Positions 50,343 through 59,955 of a DNA stretch of 64,000 bases are shown here, one piece after another. The first letter of the stretch is position 1, and every line of letters starts with the position of its first letter. Source of the stretch: Thiodiazotropha sp040506775 (GTDB lineage Bacteria; Pseudomonadota; Gammaproteobacteria; Chromatiales; Chromatiaceae). The notes under the pieces are model-generated. The model saw only the letters and a list, made by a program, of their open reading frames with translations. It had not been told where the DNA came from and searched no databases. The DNA is taken from NCBI GenBank assembly GCA_040506775.1, contig JBEVWC010000013.1, forward strand, positions 207,850 to 271,849, in the 5' to 3' direction. Made by a program: the position numbers and the translations under genes.

Positions 50343-51035
50343 TCAAGCAACCGATTTCAATCCACAGTTTCGGTTAGCCGGTACCGCGATATCCATCAAC
50401 TTCGGATTATCGAGTTTCAAGCCATTCATCAAATCGATATAGGCACGCTTGTCACTCACCTGCAGCCGGGGATTGTGGCATTGCTCCTCCTTGATCGTAC
50501 TCACACTCATCCCGTGATAGTCGTGGGCGGGATAGACAAGGGTCTGCTCAGGCAACTTCAGCAGCTTGCCGAACAGACTGTCGTACTGCGCGCCCGGATC
50601 ACCGTTCTGGAAATCGGTTCGACCGGTACCACGAATCAACAGGGTATCTCCGGTAAACACCCGATCCGGCAGGACGAAACTGTAGGAATCATCCGTATGC
50701 CCCGGGGTGTACAGAACATCGAGTTGGATATCCCCCACTTTGAGCTTCTCGCCCTCCCTGAAACGCAGGGAGACACACTCCGCTTTGGACATCTCACCCA
50801 TGGCACTGGCGCAACCGGTGCTTTCTCTGAGCATGCCAAGGCCTGTCACATGGTCCGCATGGATATGGGTATCCACGGCCAGGACCAGTTTCAGATCCAG
50901 TTCCTCGATCAGCTGGATATACTGCGACACATTGGCTTCCACCGGATCGATCAGTAAGGCCTCACCACCGTCACGCGGTGCAATCAGATAGGTGTAGGTT
51001 GAAGATTCCCGGTCAAAGAGTTGGCGGAATATCAT
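50343..51035 (-). CDS. ETHE1-like persulfide dioxygenase (MBL fold)
   Basis: Non-heme-iron enzyme that oxidises glutathione persulfide (sulfane sulfur) to sulfite; 230 residues. The metal site is TDTHIHADHVTGLG-like (DTHIHADHVTG), with GHTDDS and the ETHE1-type FTGDTLLIRGTGRTDFQNGD and PAHDYHG. The start at 51035 (MIFRQLF) has AGGAG 8 bases upstream and is preferred over the in-frame start at 51074. Preceded by the rhodanese gene on the same transcript. Together they turn sulfane sulfur, for example from SQR, into sulfite. Cytoplasmic. Confidence 0.92.
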   Translation of the reverse strand: MIFRQLFDRESSTYTYLIAPRDGGEALLIDPVEANVSQYIQLIEELDLKLVLAVDTHIHADHVTGLGMLRESTGCASAMGEMSKAECVSLRFREGEKLKVGDIQLDVLYTPGHTDDSYSFVLPDRVFTGDTLLIRGTGRTDFQNGDPGAQYDSLFGKLLKLPEQTLVYPAHDYHGMSVSTIKEEQCHNPRLQVSDKRAYIDLMNGLKLDNPKLMDIAVPANRNCGLKSVA

Positions 51036-51070
51036 GGCATTGTCTCCTCTAGATTTACCCAAACCACCCG

Positions 51071-51646
51071 TCAAGCGGGTTCATTCCCGTCACAGCCCAA
51101 CCGACGATTCCAAGGCATCGCCGCGATAAGCCGGGCCAGTCCGCACCAGCGGGTCACCCCCGCAACGATCAGCCCGGCACCGATCACGGCGCCTGCCAGG
51201 AAAAACATCTCGTGTACCGTGAAGCCGAACAACACTTTCAACAGCAGCAGACTGCCGATGGCAATCTGTACCTGGCGTTCCAGTGACACCACATGCGAAC
51301 AGCGTTTCAGTGGATAACCGGCGTTTTCCCAGGCTTCGTTCCCGCCTTCCAGCAGCATCAGGTTGCTGTATCCTGCTGTACGCATACGCTCATAGGCCTG
51401 CTGTGCACGAAAACCACTGTGGCAGGTAAATACGATGGGTATATCGCGGTCAGTCTGCTGATGATCAAGTTCCTGGCGCAGGGCCTCTTCAGTGAGTTCG
51501 TTGAGGGGTACCAGCTTCGCCGAGGGAATGTGCCCCTCCCGGTATTCCGTGGTACTACGCACATCTATGAGTGTGATTGGATCACCCTCGCCTATTCGCT
51601 GAAGGTATTCCTGGGCTGAAATGTTCGGAATATTCGCCTGAGACAT
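51071..51646 (-). CDS. rhodanese with C-terminal membrane domain (YgaP-like)
   Basis: Sulfurtransferase of 191 residues. The rhodanese domain (about 10-115) has the catalytic cysteine C75 in TCHSGFRAQQA. The C-terminal part has two hydrophobic segments (about 130-165, DUF2892-type), so the active site is tethered to the inner membrane, as in YgaP. AGAGG precedes the ATG. First gene of the operon with the persulfide dioxygenase. It probably moves sulfane sulfur to low-molecular-weight thiols. Confidence 0.9.
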   Translation of the reverse strand: MSQANIPNISAQEYLQRIGEGDPITLIDVRSTTEYREGHIPSAKLVPLNELTEEALRQELDHQQTDRDIPIVFTCHSGFRAQQAYERMRTAGYSNLMLLEGGNEAWENAGYPLKRCSHVVSLERQVQIAIGSLLLLKVLFGFTVHEMFFLAGAVIGAGLIVAGVTRWCGLARLIAAMPWNRRLGCDGNEPA

Positions 51647-51737
51647 CTGTATTTACCTCTGAATGGATCATTTCATCCTGTTGAGGTTTATATTAGGGTC
51701 CGGCGATTTCCTTTTAAATTCGAATGATGCTTCATTT

Positions 51738-51758
51738 TACTTCGGTTTTTTCGAAGTA
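51738..51758. other. 7-bp hairpin with T-rich loop upstream of the rhodanese operon
   Basis: TACTTCG (51738-51744) pairs with CGAAGTA (51752-51758) around GTTTTTT. It lies in the 324-base region 51647-51970, about 90 bases ahead of the rhodanese start, and may be an operator or part of the leader. Confidence 0.3.
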
Positions 51759-51789
51759 TTTGCGTTTCCTCGGAGGGTAAAAAAAATTA

Positions 51790-51966
51790 CACCTTGATTG
51801 GAATAAGACACTGAGGAAGAAGGATAGGTCCTGAGCCGCAGCCGCATGGCTGAACCACTCACAGCTGGGTGAGACTTAGAGGGAAAACACCTGATACAGG
51901 CAGCCGCAGGAAATGCAGCTGTAAACAAAAAAGCCAATCACCGCTAAGTGATTGGCTTTTTGTTTT
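51790..51966 (+). ncRNA. candidate small RNA ending at the 51.9-kb terminator
   Basis: About 140 bases before the strong terminator on the plus strand are rich in GGA motifs (near 51800, 51820, 51885 and 51907), one of them in the loop of a CAGC/GCTG stem, a layout seen in CsrA/RsmA-titrating RNAs. There is no open frame with a good start, and no promoter can be assigned confidently. It is not a match to a riboswitch or housekeeping RNA I know. The terminator alone could be explained by the tRNA on the other strand. Confidence 0.25.
51928..51966. terminator. strong bidirectional intrinsic terminator
   Basis: AAAAAGCCAATCA (51928-51940) pairs with TGATTGGCTTTTT (51949-51961), with T-runs on both strands. 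On the minus strand it ends the tRNA-fMet transcript a few bases past the CCA end. On the plus strand it could end a small RNA. Confidence 0.92.
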
Positions 51967-51970
51967 TGAT

Positions 51971-52047
<77 letters not shown>

Positions 52048-52201
52048 TCAAGGTGCGCAATACTACATAGGTTGCATCAGGATGACAACCCCTCCGGTAA
52101 AATAATTGTTATGTTGTTGAAGTTCAGGCGTTGAAGTCCTGAAAAGCCAAAGGACTTTACTGATAACCGGAACCAGAGAGACGTTTGCAGCGGAGGGTTT
52201 C

Positions 52202-52241
52202 AGCCTGTCCACCCCCTGCGGGGTGGTTTGTTATACAGGCT
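52202..52241 (-). terminator. nested hairpin between nuoN and tRNA-fMet
   Basis: An inner stem CCACCCC/GGGGTGG (52209-52215 with 52220-52226) is enclosed by an outer stem AGCCTGT/ACAGGCT (52202-52208 with 52235-52241). It lies about 27 bases past the nuoN stop. It lacks a T-run, so it may be a processing or attenuation structure at the end of the nuo transcript. Confidence 0.5.
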
Positions 52242-52267
52242 TTGGATTGGGGAGGTTTGAGAGAGAT

Positions 52268-53728
52268 TCAACCGCCGATGGCGTTGGCGCAGAGTGCAAA
52301 CAGACCCGCCGGGAACAGGCCGAGGATCAGCATGGCCAGACCGTTGATGGAGAGCATCACCTGGGTGTCGATACCGACACTGAGGGGCGATTCATCCACC
52401 GGCGGATCGAAGTACATCAGTTTGACGATGCGGATGTAGTAGAAGGCGCCAATGATCGAGAAGGCCACACCGACCAGGGCCAGCCATGTGAGGTTCACGG
52501 AGACCACGGCCTCCAGGACGAACAGCTTGGCGAAAAAGCCCACTGTGGGCGGCACACCGGCCATGGAGAACATCAACAGCAACATCATGCCCGCAAACCA
52601 GGGGTTGCGCTGGTTGAGACCCTTGAAGTCCTCCAGGTTCTCCGCTTCGAAGCCTTTGCGGCTCAGGGCGATGACGATGCCGAAACCGCCCGCCGACATC
52701 AGCGCGTAGACCAGGGTATAGAACATGGCCGCGGTATAGCCGGCCTGATTACCCGCGAGAATACCCAGCATGATGAAACCGACATGGGAGATGGTCGAGT
52801 AGGCCAGCATGCGCTTGATATTGGTCTGAGCGATCGCAACCAGGTTGCCGATACCCATGGAGAGCACCGCGAGGATGATGAGCATCCCCTGCCAGCCCTG
52901 CCAGGGCCCGTTGACACCACCATGCAGACCGGAGAGTCCGTCTACCAGCAAGCGCATGGCCAGGGCGAATGCGGCGATCTTGGGCACACTGCTGAGGAAC
53001 AGGGTCACCGCGGTGGGCGCACCCTGGTAGACGTCCGGCGCCCACATGTGAAACGGCACCGCACCCAGCTTGAAGGCCAGACCAATCACCAGGAACACGA
53101 TACCGAAGATCATCACCATCTGGTTCAGGTCGCCGGCACTGACCACCTGGGCCAGTTCATCGAATCGCAGGGTGCCGGTGGCTCCATAGATCATGGAGAT
53201 GCCGTACAGCAGCATGCCCGAGGCCAGGGCGCCCAGCACGAAATACTTCATCGCCGCCTCAGCGCCCTGGGGGGAATCCCGGTTGAACGCCACCAGGGCG
53301 TACAGGCACAACGCCAGGAGTTCCAGACCCAGATAGATGGTAAGGAAGCTGTTGGCGGAGGTCATGATGCACATCCCCAGCACCGCGAACAGGCCCAGGG
53401 TATAGAACTCGCCCTTGAACAGCCCCCGCTCCTTCAGGTAATCCTTGGCATACAGAAAGACCATGAAACTGACCACCAGGATGCCGATCTTCAGGACATC
53501 GCTCATCGGGTCGCGGATGTAGGAGCCGTCGAACACGATCTGCGCCTCGGGGTGGGAAACCGCCAGGGTGATCGCCAGGGTCACCAACAACCCGACCTGG
53601 CTGATCACATAGCTGACGATGCGACGCTCTTCACGGATGAACAGGTCGACCACCAGGACCAGACAGGCCAGGATCAGCAGTGAGATTTCCGGCAGGACCG
53701 GGATAAGTTGTGTTGCGTCGAATTGCAT
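52268..53728 (-). CDS. nuoN: NADH-quinone oxidoreductase subunit N
   Basis: Antiporter-like membrane subunit of complex I with about 14 helices, 486 residues, one of the proton channels. Diagnostic segments are EAAMKYFVLGALASGMLLYGIS, PFHMWAPDVYQGAP and the conserved lysine in NIKRMLAYSTISHVGFI. Last gene of the nuo operon, 29 bases after nuoM. Confidence 0.97.
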   Translation of the reverse strand: MQFDATQLIPVLPEISLLILACLVLVVDLFIREERRIVSYVISQVGLLVTLAITLAVSHPEAQIVFDGSYIRDPMSDVLKIGILVVSFMVFLYAKDYLKERGLFKGEFYTLGLFAVLGMCIMTSANSFLTIYLGLELLALCLYALVAFNRDSPQGAEAAMKYFVLGALASGMLLYGISMIYGATGTLRFDELAQVVSAGDLNQMVMIFGIVFLVIGLAFKLGAVPFHMWAPDVYQGAPTAVTLFLSSVPKIAAFALAMRLLVDGLSGLHGGVNGPWQGWQGMLIILAVLSMGIGNLVAIAQTNIKRMLAYSTISHVGFIMLGILAGNQAGYTAAMFYTLVYALMSAGGFGIVIALSRKGFEAENLEDFKGLNQRNPWFAGMMLLLMFSMAGVPPTVGFFAKLFVLEAVVSVNLTWLALVGVAFSIIGAFYYIRIVKLMYFDPPVDESPLSVGIDTQVMLSINGLAMLILGLFPAGLFALCANAIGG

Positions 53729-53757
53729 GTGTTTGCTACCGGTTCGGCTCCGTCAGG

Positions 53758-55275
53758 TTATAACTTGGAAACAGCGATGTGCTGCAGCAGGTTATTCACG
53801 GAGGCATCCATCACTTCCACCAGGGGCGCCGGCCACAGACCCAGCAGCAGCACGGCGACTGCCAGGGTACCCAGCACGATGAGTTCACGTTGATTCATAT
53901 CCTGCAGTGAGGCCACGCCCTCATTGGCGACCTCACCGAACACCACCCGCTTGACCATCCACAGGGTGTAGGCGGCACCAATGATCAGGGTGGTGGCGGC
54001 CAGGAAGGCATACCAGAAGTCGGCGCGGAAGCTGGCCAGGATGACCATGAACTCGCCGACGAATCCGGAGGTGCCGGGCAGGCCCGCATTGGCCATGGCG
54101 AAGAACACCATGAACGCGGCGAACACCGGCATGGTGTTGACCACCCCGCCGTAGGCGCCGATCTCACGACTGTGCAGGCGATCATAGAGAACCCCCACAC
54201 AGAGGAACATGGCGGCGGAGATGAAACCGTGGGAGACCATCTGCACCATTCCGCCCTGCATGCCCAGGGCCGCACCGCTGCCTGCATTCTCCTGGCTGAT
54301 GATGAAGACGATGAAGAAGCCCAGGGTGACAAAGCCCATGTGGGCGATGGATGAATAGGCGATGAGCTTTTTCATGTCCTGCTGGATCAGCGCGACGAAG
54401 CCGATGTAGACCACCGCGATCAGGGACATGCCGATGATCAGCCAGTCCAGGCTGTGGCTGGCGTCCGGGGTGATCGGCAGGCTGAAACGCAGGAACCCGT
54501 AACCGCCGATCTTCAGCATGATCGCCGCCAGGATCACCGAACCACCGGTGGGCGCCTCCACGTGGGCGTCCGGCAACCAGGTGTGTACCGGCCACATGGG
54601 CACCTTGACCGCGAAGGCCATGAGGAAGGCGATGAAGATCAGGGTCTGCTCGGTCAGGTTCAGCTTGAGGGTATGGAAACCGAGAATATCGAAGCTGCCC
54701 GACTGGAAGTACATGTAGATCAGCGCGACCAGCATGAACACCGAGCCGAAAAAGGTGTAGAGGAAAAACTTGATCGTGGCGTAGACCCGTTTCGGCCCGC
54801 CCCATACACCGATGATCAGGAACATCGGGATCAGCATCGCCTCCCAGAAGACGTAGAACAGCATCGCATCGAGGGCGCAGAAGACACCGACCATCACCCC
54901 TTCCATGATCAGGAACGCGGCCATGTACTGGGAGGGACGCACCTTGATGACTTCCCACCCGGCGATCACCACCAGGGGAGTAATGAAGGTGGTGAGCACG
55001 ATCAGGGGCATGGAGATGCCGTCGATGCCCAGGTAGTACTCAATATTGAATCCCGGAATCCAGGGCACCCGCTCCACAAACTGCATCTCGGCGGTGCCGG
55101 TGTCGAAGGCGAACCACAGGGGCAGACTGACGATGAAGGTCAGGATGGCGATGATCAGGGCGGTCCACTTGGTTGCGTTCACATCACGCTCACCACTGGC
55201 AAGCACCATGAAGCCGCCGACGATGGGGAGCCAGATCGTTAGGGTCAGAAGGGGCCAATCGGCAATCATGCGCAA
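53758..55275 (-). CDS. nuoM: NADH-quinone oxidoreductase subunit M
   Basis: Antiporter-like proton-translocating subunit of complex I, 505 residues, about 14 helices. Recognised by DGISMPLIVLT, the helix with glutamate in LIMEGVMVGVFCALD, VHTWLPDAHVEAPTGGS and MKKLIAYSSIAHMGFVTLG. It follows nuoL by 6 bases. Confidence 0.97.
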   Translation of the reverse strand: MRMIADWPLLTLTIWLPIVGGFMVLASGERDVNATKWTALIIAILTFIVSLPLWFAFDTGTAEMQFVERVPWIPGFNIEYYLGIDGISMPLIVLTTFITPLVVIAGWEVIKVRPSQYMAAFLIMEGVMVGVFCALDAMLFYVFWEAMLIPMFLIIGVWGGPKRVYATIKFFLYTFFGSVFMLVALIYMYFQSGSFDILGFHTLKLNLTEQTLIFIAFLMAFAVKVPMWPVHTWLPDAHVEAPTGGSVILAAIMLKIGGYGFLRFSLPITPDASHSLDWLIIGMSLIAVVYIGFVALIQQDMKKLIAYSSIAHMGFVTLGFFIVFIISQENAGSGAALGMQGGMVQMVSHGFISAAMFLCVGVLYDRLHSREIGAYGGVVNTMPVFAAFMVFFAMANAGLPGTSGFVGEFMVILASFRADFWYAFLAATTLIIGAAYTLWMVKRVVFGEVANEGVASLQDMNQRELIVLGTLAVAVLLLGLWPAPLVEVMDASVNNLLQHIAVSKL

Positions 55276-55281
55276 CGTCCT

Positions 55282-57270
55282 TTAAACAAAGATGAACCAG
55301 GTCAGCAACAGCAGCAGACCCAGAATCATGGCAATGGCGTAGTGATACAGGTAACCGGTCTGCACATGGCGCACCAGAGCAGCCAGTTTGCCGACCGTGA
55401 AGGCGGAACCATTGACCGCCAGGCCGTCGATCAGGCCCCGGTCACCCGCCAGCCACAGAAACTTGCCCAGACCCCGGCTACCGGCGCCGAACACCGCCTG
55501 GTAGACCTCGTCAAACCAGTATTTCTTGTCCAGCAGCCGGTACACCGGCGCGAGGGCGGTCTTGACCGTATCCGCAATGGCCGGGTTCTTCATGTAGATG
55601 TACCAGGCCACGAACAGGCCGCCCATGGCCAGGTAGAAAGGCAGTCCCATCATGCCGTGCAGGACAAAGCCTGTGGCGCCGTGGAAATGGGCACCGATCT
55701 CACCCAGGGTATCGTGCTCGGGCAACACATACAGCACCCCTTTGAACCAGTCACCAAACAGCATCGGGCCGATGGTCAGGTAACCGAGGAACACCGAGGG
55801 AATCGCCAGCAGCACCAGAGGAATGGTCACCACCTTGGGAGACTCGTGGATGTGGTGCTTGGCATGCTCATCCCGGGGACCCTCTCCGTGAAACACCAGG
55901 AAGAACATGCGGAAGCTGTACAACGCGGTGACGAACACGCCGGCCACCACCAGAATGTAGGCATAGCTGGCACCGGCGATCTCGGAGTGATGCACCGCCT
56001 CGATGATCGCGTCCTTGGAGAAGAAACCGGAGAACCCGGGGAAACCGATCAGCGCCAGGGAACCCACCAGGGAGGTCCAGTAGGTCCAGGGCATATATTT
56101 GCGCACCCCACCCATGTTGCGGATGTCCTGATCGTGGTGCATGCCGATGATCACCGAACCGGCGGCGAGGAACAGCAGCGCCTTGAAGAAGGCATGGGTC
56201 ATCAGGTGGAAGATGCCGGCGGCGTAGGCCGAGGCGCCCAGGGCGACCATCATGTAGCCGAGCTGGGAGAGGGTCGAATAGGCGACCACCCGCTTGATGT
56301 CGTTCTGCACGATACCGATCAGGCCGGTGAAGAAGGCGGTGGTGGCGCCGATCACCAGGACGAAGCTGAGTGCGGTCTCGGAGAGTTCATACAGGGGCGA
56401 CATGCGCGCCACCATGAAGATACCGGCGGTGACCATGGTGGCGGCGTGGATCAGCGCGGAGATCGGGGTCGGGCCCTCCATGGAGTCCGGCAGCCACACA
56501 TGCAGCGGCACCTGGGCCGACTTGCCCATCGCACCGATGAACAGCAGGATGCCGATCACCGACATCAGCGACCAGCTGGCATCGCCCCAGATCTGAATCT
56601 GGGTATCGGCCAGGGACGGGGCCATGGCGAACACCTCGGCATAATCCAGGCTGTTGGTGTACATGGCCACCGCGGCGATGCCGAGAATGAAACCGAAGTC
56701 CCCCACCCGGTTGACCAGGAAGGCCTTCAGGTTGGCGAAGATCGCGGTGGGACGCACCGACCAGAAACCGATCAGCAGATAGGAGACCAGGCCCACTGCC
56801 TCCCAGCCGAAGAACAGCTGCAGGAAGTTGTTGGACATGACCAGCATCAGCATGGAAAAGGTGAACAGGGAGATGTAGCTGAAGAAACGCTGGTAGGAGT
56901 TGACCCCGGCGAGGCTGGTCTTGGGCCAGTTGTGCTCGTCATCGGCCATATAACCTATGGTGTAGATGTGTACGCAGAACGAGACGAAGGTGACCACGCT
57001 GATCATCACCGCGGTGAGCTGATCAACCAGGAAACCCACCTCCATATGCAGACCGTCGCTGACCATCCAAGTGTAAACGGGACCGTTGAACACCTCCAGG
57101 CTGCCGTTGATAAAGCGGTACAGCACATACAGGGAGAGCAACGCCGAGACACCGACACCCGTACTGGTCACCCAGTGCGCGCCCTTGCGACCCAGTTTCG
57201 CGCCGAAAAAGCCGGCCAGTATCGCCCCGATCAGCGGTGCCAGTACAATTGTCAGATAGATATTTTCCAT
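55282..57270 (-). CDS. nuoL: NADH-quinone oxidoreductase subunit L
   Basis: Largest antiporter-like subunit of complex I, 662 residues. It has about 14 core helices plus the C-terminal lateral helix and final membrane helix that brace the membrane arm. Key segments are LLIGFWSVRPTAIFANLKAF, VWLPDSMEGPTPISALIHAATMV and DIKRVVAYSTLSQLGYMMVALG. It starts 178 bases after nuoK, a wider gap than elsewhere in the operon; no gene or clear hairpin is visible in that gap (57271-57448). Confidence 0.97.
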   Translation of the reverse strand: MENIYLTIVLAPLIGAILAGFFGAKLGRKGAHWVTSTGVGVSALLSLYVLYRFINGSLEVFNGPVYTWMVSDGLHMEVGFLVDQLTAVMISVVTFVSFCVHIYTIGYMADDEHNWPKTSLAGVNSYQRFFSYISLFTFSMLMLVMSNNFLQLFFGWEAVGLVSYLLIGFWSVRPTAIFANLKAFLVNRVGDFGFILGIAAVAMYTNSLDYAEVFAMAPSLADTQIQIWGDASWSLMSVIGILLFIGAMGKSAQVPLHVWLPDSMEGPTPISALIHAATMVTAGIFMVARMSPLYELSETALSFVLVIGATTAFFTGLIGIVQNDIKRVVAYSTLSQLGYMMVALGASAYAAGIFHLMTHAFFKALLFLAAGSVIIGMHHDQDIRNMGGVRKYMPWTYWTSLVGSLALIGFPGFSGFFSKDAIIEAVHHSEIAGASYAYILVVAGVFVTALYSFRMFFLVFHGEGPRDEHAKHHIHESPKVVTIPLVLLAIPSVFLGYLTIGPMLFGDWFKGVLYVLPEHDTLGEIGAHFHGATGFVLHGMMGLPFYLAMGGLFVAWYIYMKNPAIADTVKTALAPVYRLLDKKYWFDEVYQAVFGAGSRGLGKFLWLAGDRGLIDGLAVNGSAFTVGKLAALVRHVQTGYLYHYAIAMILGLLLLLTWFIFV

Positions 57271-57448
57271 AACCGTTTTCTTTTATTTGGTCAGCCGCTC
57301 AGAGCCTGTAAACGCCCGTCTGAGGCTTGTGTTACAGCCCTGATTCGCCGACCCGGTTTACCGAAGTCTCTGTTAATTCCGAGTTCCGCAAACACACCGC
57401 ACAGTAAACCACCGGGGTCACAGGCAATCATTTGCGAACTGTTTGTCC

Positions 57449-57754
57449 CTACCCTTTCAGCGCATCCATATCCTGCACGTTGATGCTCTGCTTGCTGCGG
57501 AACAGCACCACCAGGATCGCCAGGCCGATGGCCGCCTCAGCCGCCGCAACGGTGAGGATGAAAAACACGAACACCTGTCCCGCCGTATCCCCGAGAAAAT
57601 GGGAGAAGGCGATGAAGTTGATGTTCACTGCCAGCAACATCAACTCGACGCACATCAACAGGATGATGACGTTCTTGCGGTTGATGAAGATACCCGCCAC
57701 GCTGATGGCGAAGAGGATGGCGCCCAGGGTCAGATAATCTGAAAGTGCGATCAT
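57449..57754 (-). CDS. nuoK: NADH-quinone oxidoreductase subunit K
   Basis: Three-helix membrane subunit of complex I, 101 residues. The conserved membrane glutamate appears in LLMCVELMLLAVNINFIAFS, and the second glutamate in VAAAEAAIGLAI. It lies 6 bases after nuoJ. Confidence 0.97.
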   Translation of the reverse strand: MIALSDYLTLGAILFAISVAGIFINRKNVIILLMCVELMLLAVNINFIAFSHFLGDTAGQVFVFFILTVAAAEAAIGLAILVVLFRSKQSINVQDMDALKG

Positions 57755-57760
57755 TAGTGC

Positions 57761-58363
57761 TTATCCTTTATCCGCGTCCATGGAGACGAGGCGAACCCGG
57801 TCATTGCGTTTCACCAGCACCTGCTTGGAGGGGTCGAGGTATTTGGTATCCGTGCGCCGGCGCATGGTCAAACCAATCGCGGCGATGATGGCGACCAGCA
57901 GAATCACCGCGGCCACTTCGAAGGGATACATGTAAACGGTATAGAGCACGCTGCCGAGCGCCTCGGTGTTGCTGTAATCCGCAGCCTGCCGGGCGGGTGC
58001 CGCATACACGTCCAGGCCGAAGTTTTTCGGCCCCACCACCAGAATCAGTTCCGCCGCCATGGCCAGCGCCATGATGATGCCCAACGGCAGCATCTTGATG
58101 AAACCGGCCCGCAGCACCGCCAGATCGATGTCCAGCATCATCAGCACGAACAGGAACAGCACCATCACCGCGCCGACATACACCAGCACCAGGGCGATGG
58201 CGAGGAATTCCGCCTCGGCGAGCAGCCACACGCCGCTGCTGGCGACGAAGGTGAGGATCAGGAACAGCGCCGAGTGCACCGGGTTACGCCGGGTCACCAC
58301 CATGGTTGCGGAAACCACGATCACCGCTGCGAGCACGTAGAAGATCAGCTTTTCAAGTGTCAT
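57761..58363 (-). CDS. nuoJ: NADH-quinone oxidoreductase subunit J
   Basis: Membrane subunit of complex I with five helices, 200 residues. Recognised by NPVHSALFLILTFVASSGVWLL and the strongly conserved LVYVGAVMVLFLFVLMML, which lines the quinone-coupled proton path. The C-terminal tail is charged. 36 bases separate it from nuoI. Confidence 0.97.
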   Translation of the reverse strand: MTLEKLIFYVLAAVIVVSATMVVTRRNPVHSALFLILTFVASSGVWLLAEAEFLAIALVLVYVGAVMVLFLFVLMMLDIDLAVLRAGFIKMLPLGIIMALAMAAELILVVGPKNFGLDVYAAPARQAADYSNTEALGSVLYTVYMYPFEVAAVILLVAIIAAIGLTMRRRTDTKYLDPSKQVLVKRNDRVRLVSMDADKG

Positions 58364-58399
58364 AGAGGGTTGCCTGGGTTACTCATGGTTGGCCGATGA

Positions 58400-58888
58400 T
58401 CAGCGTACATTCGCCTGTGCCTCGATATCCGCTGCCAACTGGGACTCATACTTGTCGCCCACCGCCAGCAGTTTCTCTTTGGTCATGATGTTCTCGCCCC
58501 GGTTTTCGAAGTGGTATTCGTAGACCCGGGTCTCGACGATCGCATCCACCGGGCAGGCCTCCTGGCAGTAGCCGCAATAGATGCACTTGAACAGATCGAT
58601 ATCGTACCGGGTGGTGCGGCGCGAGCCGTCCGCCCGGGGTTCCGCCTCGATGGTGATCGCGAGGGCCGGACAGGTCGCTTCGCAAAGCTTGCAGGCGATG
58701 CAGCGTTCCTCGCCGTTCGGATAACGGCGCAGCGCATGCAGCCCACGGAAGCGGGGCGATACCGGAGCCTTCTCCTCCGGGTACATGATGGTGAATTTCT
58801 TGCGGAACAGGTAACGTCCGGTGACGCTCAGACCACGGAACAGTTCCAGCAGGAAAAGACTCTTGAAGTAATTGACGAATACGTTCAT
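58400..58888 (-). CDS. nuoI: NADH-quinone oxidoreductase subunit I
   Basis: Peripheral-arm subunit carrying clusters N6a and N6b, 162 residues. Two 4Fe-4S motifs are complete: CIACKLCEATCP and CIYCGYCQEACPVDAI. They hand electrons toward N2. The start at 58888 (MNVFVNYF) has GAGG upstream and is preferred over a start 21 bases earlier, which would overlap nuoH. Confidence 0.97.
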   Translation of the reverse strand: MNVFVNYFKSLFLLELFRGLSVTGRYLFRKKFTIMYPEEKAPVSPRFRGLHALRRYPNGEERCIACKLCEATCPALAITIEAEPRADGSRRTTRYDIDLFKCIYCGYCQEACPVDAIVETRVYEYHFENRGENIMTKEKLLAVGDKYESQLAADIEAQANVR

Positions 58889-58896
58889 GGGTGACC

Positions 58897-59952
58897 TCAA
58901 TCGAACCACCAGGGCATCTTATAGACCACGGCAAGTCCGACGACCGCGATCCAGACGATAGTGATCGGGATAAAAACCTTCCAGCCCAGGCGCATGATCT
59001 GGTCATAGCGGTATCGGGGGAAGGTGGCACGCAGCCAGAGGAACAGGAACATGAAAAAGGCGGTCTTGATTACCAGCCAGATGAAACCGGGCACCCAGTC
59101 GGTGAGGGCGCCAAGCACCGGCCAACCCTGAAAAGGTGAGAGCCAGCCGCCGAAAAACATCACCGCGGTCAGCGCGGAGATCAGAATCATATTGGCGTAT
59201 TCCGCAAGGAAGAACACGGCGAAGGTCATGCCGGAGTACTCCACGTGGAAGCCTGCGACGATCTCGGATTCACCCTCGGCCACATCGAACGGGGCGCGGT
59301 TGGTTTCCGCCACACCGGAGATCACATAGACCACGAACAGGGGCAGCAGAGGCAGCCAGAACCAGGAAAACAGCCCGCCCTCCTGAGCCTTGATGATCTC
59401 CCCAAGATTGAGACTGCCGGCGGCGACCAGCACCCCCACCAGGGCGAAGCCCATGGCGATTTCGTAAGCCACGATCTGCGCAGCGGAGCGCATGGCGCCG
59501 AGAAAGGCGTATTTGGAGTTGGATGCCCAGCCGCCGATGATCACCCCGTAGACACCCACCGAGGTCAAAGCGAGGATGTACAGCAACCCGGCATTGATGT
59601 CCGCCAACACCAGTTTTTCATTGAACGGGAACACTGCCCAGGCGGCGAGCGCCGGTCCCAGGGTGATCGCCGGGGCCATGAGAAACAGGAACTTGTTGGC
59701 CCGGGACGGGATGACGATCTCCTTGAACATCAGCTTCAGCGCATCTGCGATGGGCTGCAGCCAACCCTTGGGTCCCACCCGGTTGGGCCCGACACGCACC
59801 TGCATATAACCGATGATCTTGCGCTCGGCATAGGTGAAATAGGCGACCGCCAACATCATCGGAGCCACGATCACGATGATCTTGATCAGGGTCCAGATCA
59901 GATATTGAAGTTCGGAGGGAAGCGCTTCCCATAGGCTGCTGAAGAGTTCCAT
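58897..59952 (-). CDS. nuoH: NADH-quinone oxidoreductase subunit H
   Basis: Membrane subunit that forms much of the quinone-binding chamber; 351 residues, eight helices. Diagnostic segments are YAERKIIGYMQVRVGPNRVGP, AETNRAPFDVAEGESEIVAGFHVEYSG and RATFPRYRYDQIMRLGWK. It starts 3 bases after nuoG and ends 8 bases before nuoI. Confidence 0.97.
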   Translation of the reverse strand: MELFSSLWEALPSELQYLIWTLIKIIVIVAPMMLAVAYFTYAERKIIGYMQVRVGPNRVGPKGWLQPIADALKLMFKEIVIPSRANKFLFLMAPAITLGPALAAWAVFPFNEKLVLADINAGLLYILALTSVGVYGVIIGGWASNSKYAFLGAMRSAAQIVAYEIAMGFALVGVLVAAGSLNLGEIIKAQEGGLFSWFWLPLLPLFVVYVISGVAETNRAPFDVAEGESEIVAGFHVEYSGMTFAVFFLAEYANMILISALTAVMFFGGWLSPFQGWPVLGALTDWVPGFIWLVIKTAFFMFLFLWLRATFPRYRYDQIMRLGWKVFIPITIVWIAVVGLAVVYKMPWWFD

Positions 59953-59955
59953 CGG

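Noticed and set aside
52223..53683. Plus-strand frame of 486 codons opposite nuoN
   Set aside because: Antisense shadow, unusually rich in Gln, His and Asp, with no recognisable domain.
55342..57483. Very long open frame (713 codons) on the plus strand
   Set aside because: It lies opposite nuoL, is rich in His, Gln, Gly and Asp with no motif, and comes from the codon bias of the true gene.
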